This document shows, one piece after another, positions 17,831-26,573 of a stretch of 64,000 nt of DNA. The stretch covers positions 4,402,001 to 4,466,000 of the forward strand of contig NZ_CP119757.1 in NCBI RefSeq assembly GCF_029320955.1. Reading direction: 5' to 3'. The stretch comes from Flavobacterium sp. YJ01. GTDB lineage: Bacteria > Bacteroidota > Bacteroidia > Flavobacteriales > Flavobacteriaceae. Under the pieces are notes generated by a model that saw only the letters and a list, made by a program, of their open reading frames with translations, did no database searches and was not told where the DNA came from. The number at the start of each line of letters is the position of its first letter. The stretch's first letter is position 1. Made by a program: the position numbers and the translations under genes.

Positions 17831-19636
17831 TTAGAAGCAGTATGAATTTTCTGCTACTAATTTTTCTGCAATTTTTTCTCTAAGTGCCACAACATTTGGC
17901 AGGTTAGTATATTTAGTGAAACGTTTAAGTCCCATTAACATCATACGTTGTTCGTCTCCTTCAGAGAAAGAAGCGATTCCTTCTTTTCCTCTTAAGTTTA
18001 CGATATCAACCGCTTTGTATAAGTATAATTTAGCCATAGCGATTTGCTCCTGAACTTTTTCTTCTCCTTGAGTTTTTGCTAATTTCTCAGTTCTAAGAAT
18101 AGTACTTTCAGCCATATAGATTTCAATTAAGATATCGGCAGCAGCCATCAATAATTGTTGGTGAGAATCTAAATCCGGGCCGTATTTTTGAACAGCGCTT
18201 CCGGCAACCATTAAAAACACTTTTTTCAAGTTCGCTACGATTACTTTTTCTTCTGCAAATAATTCAGAGAAATCAGGCGTATCAAAAGATGGAATTCCCA
18301 TTAATTCTTCCTGAACTTTCATTGCTGGTCCAAGTAAATCAACGTGTCCTTTCATTGCTTTTTTGATCAACATACCTACAGAAAGCATTCTGTTGATTTC
18401 GTTTGTTCCTTCGTAGATACGAGCGATACGAGCATCTCTCCAAGCACTCTCCATTGGAGTATCTTCAGAGAATCCCATTCCACCAAAAACCTGAATACCT
18501 TCGTCAGAACAGTTTTGAACGTCCTCAGAAACCGCTACTTTCAAGATAGAACACTCGATAGCATATTCTTCAACACCTTTTAATTCAGCTTCTTGGTGAC
18601 TTGTTCCTTCTGCTTCACGAGCAGCGATTCTGTCTTCGATGTCTTTTGCAGCACGGTAAGAAGCACTTTCTCCAGCGTAAGCGTTAGTTGCCATTTCAGC
18701 TAATTTAGAACGGATTGCTCCAAAAGATGAAATAGAAGTATTAAACTGAATTCTTTCGTTAGCATATTTTACAGCTCCAGAAGTAACTCTTCTTTGAGCA
18801 TCTAAACAAGCAGCAGCCAATTTAATACGTCCAACGTTAAGAGCATTCATAGCTATTTTGAAACCGTTTCCTCTTTCAGATAACATGTTTTCAACCGGCA
18901 CTTTTGTTTCGTTGAAGAAAACCTGACGAGTAGAAGAAGCACGAATTCCTAATTTATGCTCTTCTTCATTCATAGAAATTCCGTTTGAAGGATCGTTTTC
19001 TACGATGAAACCTGTAATATTTTTATCATCTCCAATACGAGCAAAAACGATGAAAACGCTGCAGAAACCTGCATTCGAAATCCACATTTTTTGACCTGTG
19101 ATAGAGTAGTATTTTCCGTCTTCAGATAAAACTGCTTTAGTTTTTCCTGAGTTAGCATCAGATCCTGCGCCTGGCTCAGTTAAGCAATAAGCACCAAACC
19201 ATTCTCCAGAAGCCAATTTTGGAACGTATTTTTTCTTTTGTTCTTCTGTACCGTAAAGTGTAATTGGCATAGTTCCAATTCCTGTATGAGCACCAAAAGC
19301 AGTTGAGAACGAACCCGTTGCTCCAGAAATGTAGTCACAAACCAACATTGTAGAAACAAATCCCATTCCTAATCCGCCGTATTCTTCCGGAACTGCAACT
19401 CCAAGAAGTCCAAGTTCACCTGCTTTACGCATAGAAGCTTCTGTGTAAGCGTAATCTTTTTTCTCAAAACGATCTTTATGCGCCCATAATTCTTTGTCAA
19501 CGAACTCTTTTACAGATTCACGCATCATTAACTGCTCTTCCGAGAAATCTTCTGGTGTGAAGATGTCCTCGCATTTTGTTTCTTTAACTAAAAACTGACC
19601 ACCACGAGTCACGTTTTTTTCGATTGTATCTGCCAT
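17831..19636 (-). CDS. fadE: Acyl-CoA dehydrogenase
   Basis: This is a 601-residue acyl-CoA dehydrogenase with the extra C-terminal domain of the long FadE type (B. subtilis FadE is similar in length). It catalyses the first, FAD-dependent step of beta-oxidation. Visible signatures are YCLTEPGAGSDANSG (FAD/substrate region) and GGMGFSEDTPMESAWRDARI followed by IYEGTNEINRML near residue 415-430. It is the last gene of the minus-strand operon marR-fadN-fadA-(four-helix gene)-fadE, the same gene order as Bacillus fadNAE. Confidence 0.93.
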   Translation of the reverse strand: MADTIEKNVTRGGQFLVKETKCEDIFTPEDFSEEQLMMRESVKEFVDKELWAHKDRFEKKDYAYTEASMRKAGELGLLGVAVPEEYGGLGMGFVSTMLVCDYISGATGSFSTAFGAHTGIGTMPITLYGTEEQKKKYVPKLASGEWFGAYCLTEPGAGSDANSGKTKAVLSEDGKYYSITGQKMWISNAGFCSVFIVFARIGDDKNITGFIVENDPSNGISMNEEEHKLGIRASSTRQVFFNETKVPVENMLSERGNGFKIAMNALNVGRIKLAAACLDAQRRVTSGAVKYANERIQFNTSISSFGAIRSKLAEMATNAYAGESASYRAAKDIEDRIAAREAEGTSHQEAELKGVEEYAIECSILKVAVSEDVQNCSDEGIQVFGGMGFSEDTPMESAWRDARIARIYEGTNEINRMLSVGMLIKKAMKGHVDLLGPAMKVQEELMGIPSFDTPDFSELFAEEKVIVANLKKVFLMVAGSAVQKYGPDLDSHQQLLMAAADILIEIYMAESTILRTEKLAKTQGEEKVQEQIAMAKLYLYKAVDIVNLRGKEGIASFSEGDEQRMMLMGLKRFTKYTNLPNVVALREKIAEKLVAENSYCF

Positions 19637-19655
19637 TTTGTCTTTTGTTTTTTAT

Positions 19656-20201
19656 GAAAGAAAATAGAAAATAGAGTATAGAAAATAGACTTTTACTTTA
19701 GTCCGTTTTGAAAACTCATTGTCATTCTTTGGAATTCTTCTATTTTAATTTCTAATTGGTTAAATTGTATCTCGTTTATATATTTTCTATGTTTAGCAAT
19801 CAATAATTGTGTAACTAGTTCGAATGAAGAACCAAGAGAAATGTCTAAAAAATGACTAAAAGACTTATCAGTTCTTGAAGATCCTTCGGCAATATTACTA
19901 GGCATCGAAACCGAACATCTGCTTATTTGAGAACTCAAATCGTATCGTTCGTGTTTTGGAAATTCTATTAATACATCTGAAATTTCATTAGCAATTGAAA
20001 TTCCAATCTTCCAAATCTTTAAGTTTTTATAATTGTGTCTCATTTTTTTTTGAGTCAATTTAAGAAATTAAAATAAAAAAGTAAGATTAATACTATATTT
20101 ATTTTGTTTTTTGAAACATTTTATAACTCCAAAAAAGTCACTCTCTATATATTCTCAAAGAAAAACATCTATTTTCTTTATTCTATATTCTATTCTCTTT
20201 T
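19656..20201. repeat. Repeat-flanked insertion carrying the four-helix gene
   Basis: The left arm contains ATAGAGTATAGAAAATAGAC (19671-19690) and the right arm TCTATATTCTATTCTCTTT (20182-20200). Both are identical to the two arms of the gene-less copy at 21403-21475. The arms are roughly inverted relative to each other. Between them here lies a four-helix-bundle gene, so this looks like a filled version of a small element. Confidence 0.7.
19693..20058 (-). CDS. Four-helix bundle protein (S23 / 23S rRNA IVS-type)
   Basis: This is a 121-residue protein of the S23 family first found inside 23S rRNA intervening sequences. The pattern matches: NLKIWKIGISIANEISDVLIEFPKHERYDL, SQISRCSVSMPSNIAEGSSR, then FLDISLGSSFELVTQL. 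Members fold as pentameric four-helix bundles; the fold is also used by Avd of diversity-generating retroelements. The role is unknown. It interrupts the fatty-acid operon between fadA and fadE and is enclosed by identical repeat arms, which suggests insertion as a unit. No rRNA or reverse transcriptase is nearby. Confidence 0.82.
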   Translation of the reverse strand: MTQKKMRHNYKNLKIWKIGISIANEISDVLIEFPKHERYDLSSQISRCSVSMPSNIAEGSSRTDKSFSHFLDISLGSSFELVTQLLIAKHRKYINEIQFNQLEIKIEEFQRMTMSFQNGLK

Positions 20202-21383
20202 TTAAAGAACCTCGTAAACCCCTGCAGAACCTTGTCCAGTCCCCACACACATCGAAACGATTCCGTATTTATTACCTCTACGTTTCATTTCATCAAATAA
20301 CTGAACAGAAAGTTTAGCTCCTGTACATCCTAGAGGGTGACCTAAAGCGATAGCTCCACCGTTTACGTTTACGATTTCTGGGTTTATGTTTAGTTCGCGG
20401 GTTACTGCTAAAGCTTGTGAAGCAAAGGCCTCGTTTAACTCAATTAACTCAATATCGTTTAATGTTAATCCCGCTTGTTTTAAGGCTTTCGGAATTGCTT
20501 TTACCGGACCAATACCCATAATTCTTGGCTCAACACCAGAAGAAGCAAAGTTTACTAATCTTGCGATTGGTTCAAGGTTTAATTCTTTTACCATTTCTTC
20601 GCTCATGATTAAAACAAAAGCTGCACCGTCACTCATTTGAGAAGAGTTACCAGCAGTTACACTTCCGTCAGCAGCGAAAACTGGTTTTAAACCTGCCAAA
20701 GCCTCTTTAGAAGTTCCTGCTCTTGGTCCTTCGTCTTTGTTTACAACGTATGATTTAGTTTCTTTTTTACCATTTTCATTGATGAAAGTCTGCTCAACAG
20801 TAATCGGAACGATTTGTTTGTCGAATTTTCCTTCTGCTTGTGCTTTTAAGGCTTTCATATGAGAGTTGTAAGCAAACTCATCTTGATCTTCTCTAGAGAT
20901 TTTGTATTGATTGGCAACCGCTTCAGCAGTTAAACCCATTCCCCAGTAGTAATCTTCGTGACCTGCAGCAGCAACTTTATAATCCGGAGTTGGTTTGTAA
21001 CCTCCCATCGGAATATAACTCATACTTTCAGCTCCACCTGCAATGATACAATCTGCCATTCCTGATTGGATTTTAGCCGTCGCCATTCCGATAGTTTCTA
21101 ATCCAGATGCGCAGTAACGGTTAACTGTAACACCAGGAACATCTTCTACTTTTAATCCCATTAAAGAGATCAAACGTCCAACGTTAAGACCTTGTTCTGC
21201 TTCCGGCATGGCATTTCCTACCATAACGTCGTCGATACGTTTTTTATCGAAATTAGGCAGTTCGTCCATCATAAACTGAATGGTTTCTGCAGCTAATTCA
21301 TCAGGTCTTTTAAATCTAAAAACACCTTTTGGAGCTTTTCCAACTGCTGTTCTATATGCTTTTACTATATATGCTGTTTTCAT
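20202..21383 (-). CDS. fadA: Acetyl-CoA acyltransferase (3-ketoacyl-CoA thiolase)
   Basis: This 393-residue thiolase releases acetyl-CoA in the last step of beta-oxidation. The nucleophile is C91 in VNRYCASGLE; the catalytic His is in GGAIALGHPLGCTGAK and the second Cys in CVGTGQGSAG near the C-terminus. It lies between fadN (upstream) and fadE (downstream), separated from both by the same AT-rich repeat family. Confidence 0.95.
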   Translation of the reverse strand: MKTAYIVKAYRTAVGKAPKGVFRFKRPDELAAETIQFMMDELPNFDKKRIDDVMVGNAMPEAEQGLNVGRLISLMGLKVEDVPGVTVNRYCASGLETIGMATAKIQSGMADCIIAGGAESMSYIPMGGYKPTPDYKVAAAGHEDYYWGMGLTAEAVANQYKISREDQDEFAYNSHMKALKAQAEGKFDKQIVPITVEQTFINENGKKETKSYVVNKDEGPRAGTSKEALAGLKPVFAADGSVTAGNSSQMSDGAAFVLIMSEEMVKELNLEPIARLVNFASSGVEPRIMGIGPVKAIPKALKQAGLTLNDIELIELNEAFASQALAVTRELNINPEIVNVNGGAIALGHPLGCTGAKLSVQLFDEMKRRGNKYGIVSMCVGTGQGSAGVYEVL

Positions 21384-21402
21384 TTGTTTTGTTTTTTAAG
21401 AG

Positions 21403-21475
21403 TATAGAAGATAGAGTATAGAAAATAGACTTTACGAAGTCTCAAATCTATATTCTATTCTCTTTGTTCTATTTT
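21403..21475. repeat. Gene-less copy of the fad-operon repeat
   Basis: It carries the same left 20-mer (21411-21430) and right 19-mer (21447-21465) that bracket the four-helix gene at 19.7-20.2 kb, here separated by only 16 nt. It occupies the fadN-fadA gap. Confidence 0.75.
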
Positions 21476-23866
21476 CTAATTACGAAGTGGTTTTCCTTTA
21501 GTTAACATATATTGAATTCTTTCTAAAGTTTTTCTCTCTGTACAAAGAGATAAGAAAGCTTCACGTTCGATATCTAATAAATATTGTTCAGATACTAAAG
21601 TTGCTTCAGATAAATCACCACCAGCCATTACATAAGCCAGTTTGTTAGCAATTTTCTTGTCGTGCTCAGAAATGTATTTTCCAGCCTGCATTTGATCTGT
21701 TCCAACTAAGAACATACCCAAAGCTTGTTTTCCTAGAACTTTAATATCGTTTCTTCTGATGGGCTGCGTATAACCAGCTTCCGCCATTAACAAAGCATGT
21801 TTTTTAGCTTCAGCAATCTGACGATCTTTGTTTACTACGATAATGTCTTTACCATGTTGAAGAAGTCCAGTATCAAAAGCTTCGTAACCAGAAGTCGAAA
21901 CTTTAGCCATTGCGATTGTCAAGAAATACTCTTGAAGAACATTCAATTCCACGTCGTTTTTGCGAAATAAATCTGAAGCTCTTAAAGTCATTTCTTTAGA
22001 ACCACCACCACCAGGGATAACTCCAACACCAAACTCAACTAATCCCATGTACGTTTCTGCGGCAGCAACTACTTTATCAGCATGTAAACTCATTTCGCAT
22101 CCACCTCCAAAAGTCATTCCGTGAGGCGCTACTACAACTGGAATAGAAGAGTAACGAACACGCATCATAGTATCTTGGAACAATTTGATCGCCATGTTCA
22201 ATTCGTCATATTCCTGCTCAACCGCCATCATGAAAATCATTCCGATATTAGCTCCAACAGAGAAATTCGCTGCTTGGTTACCAATAACTAAACCTTGATA
22301 TTCTTTTTCAGATAAGTCGATTGCTTTATTGATAGCTTGTAGAACGTCACCACCAATTGTATTCATTTTAGATTGGAATTCTAAGTTTAAGATTCCATCT
22401 CCTAAATCCTGAATAATTGCTCCACTGTTGCTCCAAACTTTTTTGCTTTCGCGGATGTTGTTTAGGATAATGAATGAATCTTGTCCAGGAACTTTTACTT
22501 GTGATTTTGTCGGAATGTTATAGAAATAAGTCGCTCCTTCTTTTACAGAATAGAAACTATCGCTTCCAGAAGCCAGCATTTCAGTAACCCATGCAGCAGG
22601 TTCTAAACCTTCGGCTTTCATGATTTCAATTCCTTTGGCAACACCAATTGCATCCCAGATTTCGAATGGACCATTTTCCCATCCAAAACCAGCTTTCATG
22701 GCATCGTCAATTTTGTATAATTCGTCTGAGATTTCAGGAACTCTGTTTGACACATAAGCAAACATTCCAGCGAAACTCTTACGGTAGAATTCTCCCGCTT
22801 TGTCTGTTCCTTTTACTAAAACTTTAAAACGATTGATTGGTTTATCGATAGTTTTTGTTAGTTCAAGCGTAGCAAAATTTGCTTTTTTCGCAGCGCGGTA
22901 TTCTAATGTATCTAAGTCTAAAGAAAGAATATCTTTATCTACTTTTTTATAAAAACCTTGTCCAGTTTTGCTTCCTAACCAATTATTTTCCATCATTTTG
23001 TTGATGAAATCAGGAAGTTTGAACAATTCGTGTTGCTCGTCGTTCGGGCAGTTTTCGTAAATACCGTTGGCAACGTGTACCAAAGTATCCAATCCAACAA
23101 CGTCAACAGTACGGAAAGTAGCCGATTTTGGACGACCAATTACTGGACCAGTCAATTTATCAACTTCTTCAATTGTTAATCCCATTTCTTTTACCAAGTG
23201 GAATAAACTTTGGATTCCGTAAATACCAATTCTGTTTCCAATAAACGCCGGAGTATCTTTAGCAACAACCGAAGTTTTTCCTAAGAATTTAGATCCGTAT
23301 TCGTTTAAGAAATCCAATACTTCAGTAGAAGTTTTTGGACCAGGAATAATTTCAAATAATTTTAAGTAACGCGCAGGGTTAAAAAAGTGAGTTCCGCAGA
23401 AGTGCTGTTGGAAATCTTCGCTTCTTCCTTCACTCATAAAGTGAATTGGAATACCAGAAGTATTAGAAGTAACCAAAGTTCCCGGTTTACGGAATTTCTC
23501 GATTTGTTCAAAAACTAATTTCTTAATGTCTAAACGCTCAACAACAACCTCGATAATCCAGTCAACATTAGCAATTTTAGCCATATCATCTGTCGTATTT
23601 CCAGTTGTAATTCGGTTTGCGAATTTCTGACTGTAAATAGGAGATGGTTTTGATTTTAATGAATTCGCCAAATGTTCGTTTACCACACGGTTGCGAACGG
23701 CTTTACTTTCAAGTGTTAATCCTTTTTTAGCTTCAGCTTCGGTCAGTTCACGCGGTACAATGTCCAGAAGTAAAACTTCGACACCAATGTTAGCAAAATG
23801 ACAAGCTATACCTGAACCCATAATTCCGGATCCAATTACAGCAACTTTTTTAATTGTGCGTTTCAT
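21476..23866 (-). CDS. fadN: 3-hydroxyacyl-CoA dehydrogenase / enoyl-CoA hydratase
   Basis: This is a 796-residue bifunctional beta-oxidation enzyme. The N-terminal Rossmann domain (AVIGSGIMGSGIACHFANIG) and the following HCDH domains (GTHFFNPARYLKL, DTPAFIGNRIG) perform the dehydrogenase step. The C-terminal crotonase domain (VGANIGMIFMMAV, HGMTFGGGCEMSLHAD, GVGVIPGGGGSKEM) hydrates enoyl-CoA. This domain order and length match Bacillus FadN, not E. coli FadB. It sits directly downstream of marR and upstream of fadA. Confidence 0.94.
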   Translation of the reverse strand: MKRTIKKVAVIGSGIMGSGIACHFANIGVEVLLLDIVPRELTEAEAKKGLTLESKAVRNRVVNEHLANSLKSKPSPIYSQKFANRITTGNTTDDMAKIANVDWIIEVVVERLDIKKLVFEQIEKFRKPGTLVTSNTSGIPIHFMSEGRSEDFQQHFCGTHFFNPARYLKLFEIIPGPKTSTEVLDFLNEYGSKFLGKTSVVAKDTPAFIGNRIGIYGIQSLFHLVKEMGLTIEEVDKLTGPVIGRPKSATFRTVDVVGLDTLVHVANGIYENCPNDEQHELFKLPDFINKMMENNWLGSKTGQGFYKKVDKDILSLDLDTLEYRAAKKANFATLELTKTIDKPINRFKVLVKGTDKAGEFYRKSFAGMFAYVSNRVPEISDELYKIDDAMKAGFGWENGPFEIWDAIGVAKGIEIMKAEGLEPAAWVTEMLASGSDSFYSVKEGATYFYNIPTKSQVKVPGQDSFIILNNIRESKKVWSNSGAIIQDLGDGILNLEFQSKMNTIGGDVLQAINKAIDLSEKEYQGLVIGNQAANFSVGANIGMIFMMAVEQEYDELNMAIKLFQDTMMRVRYSSIPVVVAPHGMTFGGGCEMSLHADKVVAAAETYMGLVEFGVGVIPGGGGSKEMTLRASDLFRKNDVELNVLQEYFLTIAMAKVSTSGYEAFDTGLLQHGKDIIVVNKDRQIAEAKKHALLMAEAGYTQPIRRNDIKVLGKQALGMFLVGTDQMQAGKYISEHDKKIANKLAYVMAGGDLSEATLVSEQYLLDIEREAFLSLCTERKTLERIQYMLTKGKPLRN

Positions 23867-23912
23867 ATTTGTTATTATTTGTTTTTTACAGAATCAGGAC
23901 AATCAAAATTGA

Positions 23913-24371
23913 TTACTTTTCTTCTGTGTTTTCTGTTTGATTAAATATGTTTTTATCGTGAATCAGTTCATTGATGATTTCTGAAACTTCAATAAAATGA
24001 TTCAGTTTTTCTTCCGAAACATGTTTTCTAACGGTTTCATTAAACTTTAGAACTGTATTTTTAGATAAATCTCTTTTTTCTTTTCCAAAATCGGTTAGAT
24101 AAATCAAAACACCTCTGCCGTCGCTTGGGTTCTTTTTGCGAACAATTAAACCTTTTTCTTCCATAGATTTCAAGGTTCTTGTTAAGCTGGTGGCTTCCAT
24201 TCCCATTCTTGGGCCAAGAGCCGTTGACGGAGTTCCTTCTTCCTTGTCCATACTTAAAAGAGCAAATCCTGTTGCCATTGTTGCGTCATATTTAGCAGCT
24301 TCTTCGTTATACATTCTTGAAACAGCCTGCCATGTCGCTCTCAAAATATAATCTATCGTTTTGTCTTTCAT
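23913..24371 (-). CDS. MarR family regulator of the fad operon
   Basis: This 152-residue winged-HTH MarR protein has the recognition-helix region TALGPRMGMEATSLTRTLKSMEEKGLIVRK and wing NPSDGRGVLIYLT. It heads the beta-oxidation operon, 47 bp upstream of fadN, so it most likely represses the operon and is released by a fatty-acid-derived ligand. A 12-bp perfect palindrome overlaps the upstream part of its promoter. The ligand and the regulatory sign are inferred. Confidence 0.88.
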   Translation of the reverse strand: MKDKTIDYILRATWQAVSRMYNEEAAKYDATMATGFALLSMDKEEGTPSTALGPRMGMEATSLTRTLKSMEEKGLIVRKKNPSDGRGVLIYLTDFGKEKRDLSKNTVLKFNETVRKHVSEEKLNHFIEVSEIINELIHDKNIFNQTENTEEK

Positions 24372-24389
24372 AGTTAACTATATCGATTT

Positions 24390-24421
24390 CAAATATAATT
24401 AAAAAATACTATGCATGCATA
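24390..24421 (-). promoter_or_regulatory. marR-fad promoter and palindromic operator
   Basis: The minus strand carries TATATTTG (24390-24397), a perfect -7 box. Twelve nt upstream is the perfect palindrome TATGCATGCATA (24410-24421), positioned over the -20 to -31 region. This is a plausible MarR autoregulatory site. A second short palindrome, TAGTTAACTA, lies at 24371-24380 over the start codon. Confidence 0.6.
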
Positions 24422-24592
24422 TAATTTTTTAATAATTTTTTGGTTAGTTATAAAATATCCCTGATTTAGAGGGTTTTGGTTGTTTATTTTAAGTGTAATA
24501 TACTATTCTTTTTTTAGATTTTAACATTTTTAATGCTGTAAAAATCCTTTTTTAGTTTTTAAAACGCATTTAATTCTGTATTCTGTAAAAAA

Positions 24593-25630
24593 TTATGCAT
24601 TTATTTCAGTTGGTTTTTCAGAATCATAGCGCGAAATGGCGTCTTGAAGTATCTTTTTCATACGATTTCTCAGACCTTCTGGTCTTAAAATTTCAACACA
24701 GCTTCCAAAACCTAATAAAAGCCGTTCCATTTCGTAATTTGGAATTACATATATATGTATAATGACACTTCTGTCTTCATTTTCCTTGATTAATCGCTGA
24801 GAAGTATGCAAAGGTTTTGTAAGTACATAAGGTGCATTCGAAGCGTCAACCCATAATTCGATTCTTCTAGCTTTTAATCCTGAATTAACGGTAACGCCAA
24901 TTATATCTTTATAATAATCATCGGAATCAAAATCTTCTTCTAAATAGGGAAGATTAAAATCGTAATCAATAGAAATAATTCTGTCTAAAGCTAAATTTGT
25001 AATCGGCTGAGAAGCTTTTTTCTTTCCGACCAAAAACCAACGATTATTAAATTCCTTTAATATAAAAGGATGAAAATGAAATTTTGTTTCTTCTCTGGAT
25101 TTAAAAGATTTATAAGTAATAATTAGAACCATTTTCTTGATAATCGCCTGATATATTTCATCTAAATAATGAAGTCCTTTTAAGTTTTCATTTTTGTCCA
25201 GATAAATAACTGGTTTGGTATGTGATTTTTCGGCGTAGATTTTATCTTCCAAACGTTGTAGAATATCCGAAACATCATTAAATAAAGAGAAATCTTTAAA
25301 TTGCTTCAACATCGAAACGGTTTCAGTCAAAACATTCATATCTGTTTCCGTTAGCGGAATATCGGTTATCGAAAAATCTTCGTCTTCATATTTATAATAC
25401 TTTTTATCGTAAACCACGATTGGCGCATTATAACCCAATTTCTCACTTCGCATCAACTGAATATCCATTTGAATAGTTCGCTTGCTAATTGGGTTTTGGC
25501 GTCCTTCGTATTCAGATAAAGCTCCAGAACATTCTTCGATTAAATCTTCTAATGTCCATTGTCTATATTTGTTCTGAAGGCATTTATCGATGGTTTTGTA
25601 TCGGATTAAGGCGTTTTTGTTTTGTGACAT
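24593..25630 (-). CDS. WYL-domain transcriptional regulator
   Basis: I start at 25630 (MSQNKNALIRYKTIDKCLQ, 345 residues); the longer reading runs back into repeat DNA. The N-terminal HTH spans about 1-70. The central WYL domain (about 160-240, KKMVLIITYKSF...HFHPFILKEFNNRWFLVG) is followed by a WCX-like C-terminus (about 255-340). WYL proteins sense nucleic-acid-related ligands and often control DNA-damage, defence or RNA-repair loci. It lies next to the HD/rsr/Y-RNA/rtcB genes and is the obvious candidate to bind the shared palindrome at 26595 and 28212. This link is inference. Confidence 0.85.
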   Translation of the reverse strand: MSQNKNALIRYKTIDKCLQNKYRQWTLEDLIEECSGALSEYEGRQNPISKRTIQMDIQLMRSEKLGYNAPIVVYDKKYYKYEDEDFSITDIPLTETDMNVLTETVSMLKQFKDFSLFNDVSDILQRLEDKIYAEKSHTKPVIYLDKNENLKGLHYLDEIYQAIIKKMVLIITYKSFKSREETKFHFHPFILKEFNNRWFLVGKKKASQPITNLALDRIISIDYDFNLPYLEEDFDSDDYYKDIIGVTVNSGLKARRIELWVDASNAPYVLTKPLHTSQRLIKENEDRSVIIHIYVIPNYEMERLLLGFGSCVEILRPEGLRNRMKKILQDAISRYDSEKPTEINA

Positions 25631-25644
25631 GTTTTTATGATTTT

Positions 25645-25738
25645 GGGCGTGTCCCTCCGGGCCGGGCTTTACGTTCCCGCTTTTTTTAAGGCGAAGAAAA
25701 ATCGCCTTAAAAAAGAGCTCCACTTCAATCCCTCACGC
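25645..25738. repeat. Dispersed GC-rich repeat with internal hairpin
   Basis: A 94-nt segment from GGGCGTGTCCCTCCGGGCC to ATCCCTCACGC is much more G+C-rich than its surroundings. It contains a hairpin (TTTAAGGCG / CGCCTTAAA, 25685-25712). Its look is that of a common Bacteroidota intergenic repeat; no second copy is visible in this window. Confidence 0.5.
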
Positions 25739-25740
25739 AT

Positions 25741-25776
25741 TTACGTTAATAATGAAATCTCGTTTTCAATGATTTT
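25741..25776 (-). pseudogene. Relic of a duplicated HD-gene 3' end
   Basis: On the minus strand 11 codons plus stop read KIIENEISLLT, nearly the same as the end of the HD gene (RINIEKEISILT) that stops at 25946. This looks like a leftover from duplication of the gene end, separated from it by palindromic repeats. Confidence 0.45.
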
Positions 25777-25795
25777 ATTTTCGTTCCAATTTTCC

Positions 25796-25935
25796 GTAGA
25801 GACGCACCGTAGAGGCGCACAGCAGTGCGTCTCCGCAACGATTAGCCACAACGCATAGCAAAACCCGACATGTTTAATTATTTCGTTATATTGGTGTCGA
25901 ATTACTTTGCGTAGACGCACTGCAGTGCGTCTCTA
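25796..25935. repeat. Pair of GTAGAGACGCAC palindromes
   Basis: One copy (25796-25833) reads GTAGAGACGCAC ... CAGTGCGTCTC with an insertion. The second holds a perfect 20-bp palindrome, AGACGCACTGCAGTGCGTCT (25914-25933). They flank the 3' gene relic and precede the HD gene stop. With the GC-rich repeat, they fill the 25631-25945 gap. Confidence 0.7.
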
Positions 25936-25945
25936 CAGACATACT

Positions 25946-26560
25946 TTATGTTAATATTGAAATTTCCTTTTCAATATTAATTCTCCCTTTCTCCTCATAT
26001 AAATTCCGAAATTCCTCAGTCTGAAAAATAAACTCATTCTCCAGAAAATGTTTCAAAGCTTTTGCACGTCCAGGTTTGTATAGAAAATCGGGATAGATGC
26101 TATATTCTTTTCTAATTTGTTCAAAATAGATTTTATAATCGTTCCAATCTTTACCGAGAATTTTCAAATCAAAATCGATTAACCAATTAATATCTTCAAT
26201 TTCATTTTGGTGATGTTGCTGTGTGGCGCAGATTGTATCAAACACTAATTGTTTATTTAGATTGACATTTTCAGGTAAAATAGCCAAAGCAAACTCAGCA
26301 CTTTTGAGTTCGTTATCTTTTTTAGAAGCCGAATAAACAAAATCATGATAAAAAATAGAAAATAATATTTCATTCGAGTTTTGAAGTTGATCACGATACG
26401 TTTCAAAACTGTCAATCATTTCTTCTAAATGCATGAGATTATGATAATGCCTTGATTTTGTTGAATATGTATTTTCTAGATCCTTCCAGTTTTGCTGAAT
26501 TTCATTCGCTGAAAAGCCAATATTCGAAAGCAAATCAGAATAGATTTTCTCTAAATTCAT
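25946..26560 (-). CDS. HD-superfamily metal-dependent phosphohydrolase
   Basis: This 204-residue protein matches the predicted HD phosphohydrolase family COG4339. The motifs are HYHNLMHLEEM (about residues 38-48) and the metal-binding HD pair in FYHDFVYS, followed by TQQHHQNE. The family's substrates are not established; nucleotides or phosphate esters are likely. It is divergent from rsr, and its promoter's TTTG element lies inside the palindrome shared with the Y-RNA array. It may therefore be co-regulated with RNA repair. A role in trimming nucleotide or RNA-end phosphates would be speculation. Confidence 0.82.
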   Translation of the reverse strand: MNLEKIYSDLLSNIGFSANEIQQNWKDLENTYSTKSRHYHNLMHLEEMIDSFETYRDQLQNSNEILFSIFYHDFVYSASKKDNELKSAEFALAILPENVNLNKQLVFDTICATQQHHQNEIEDINWLIDFDLKILGKDWNDYKIYFEQIRKEYSIYPDFLYKPGRAKALKHFLENEFIFQTEEFRNLYEEKGRINIEKEISILT

Positions 26561-26573
26561 GTTGTTTTTTACT

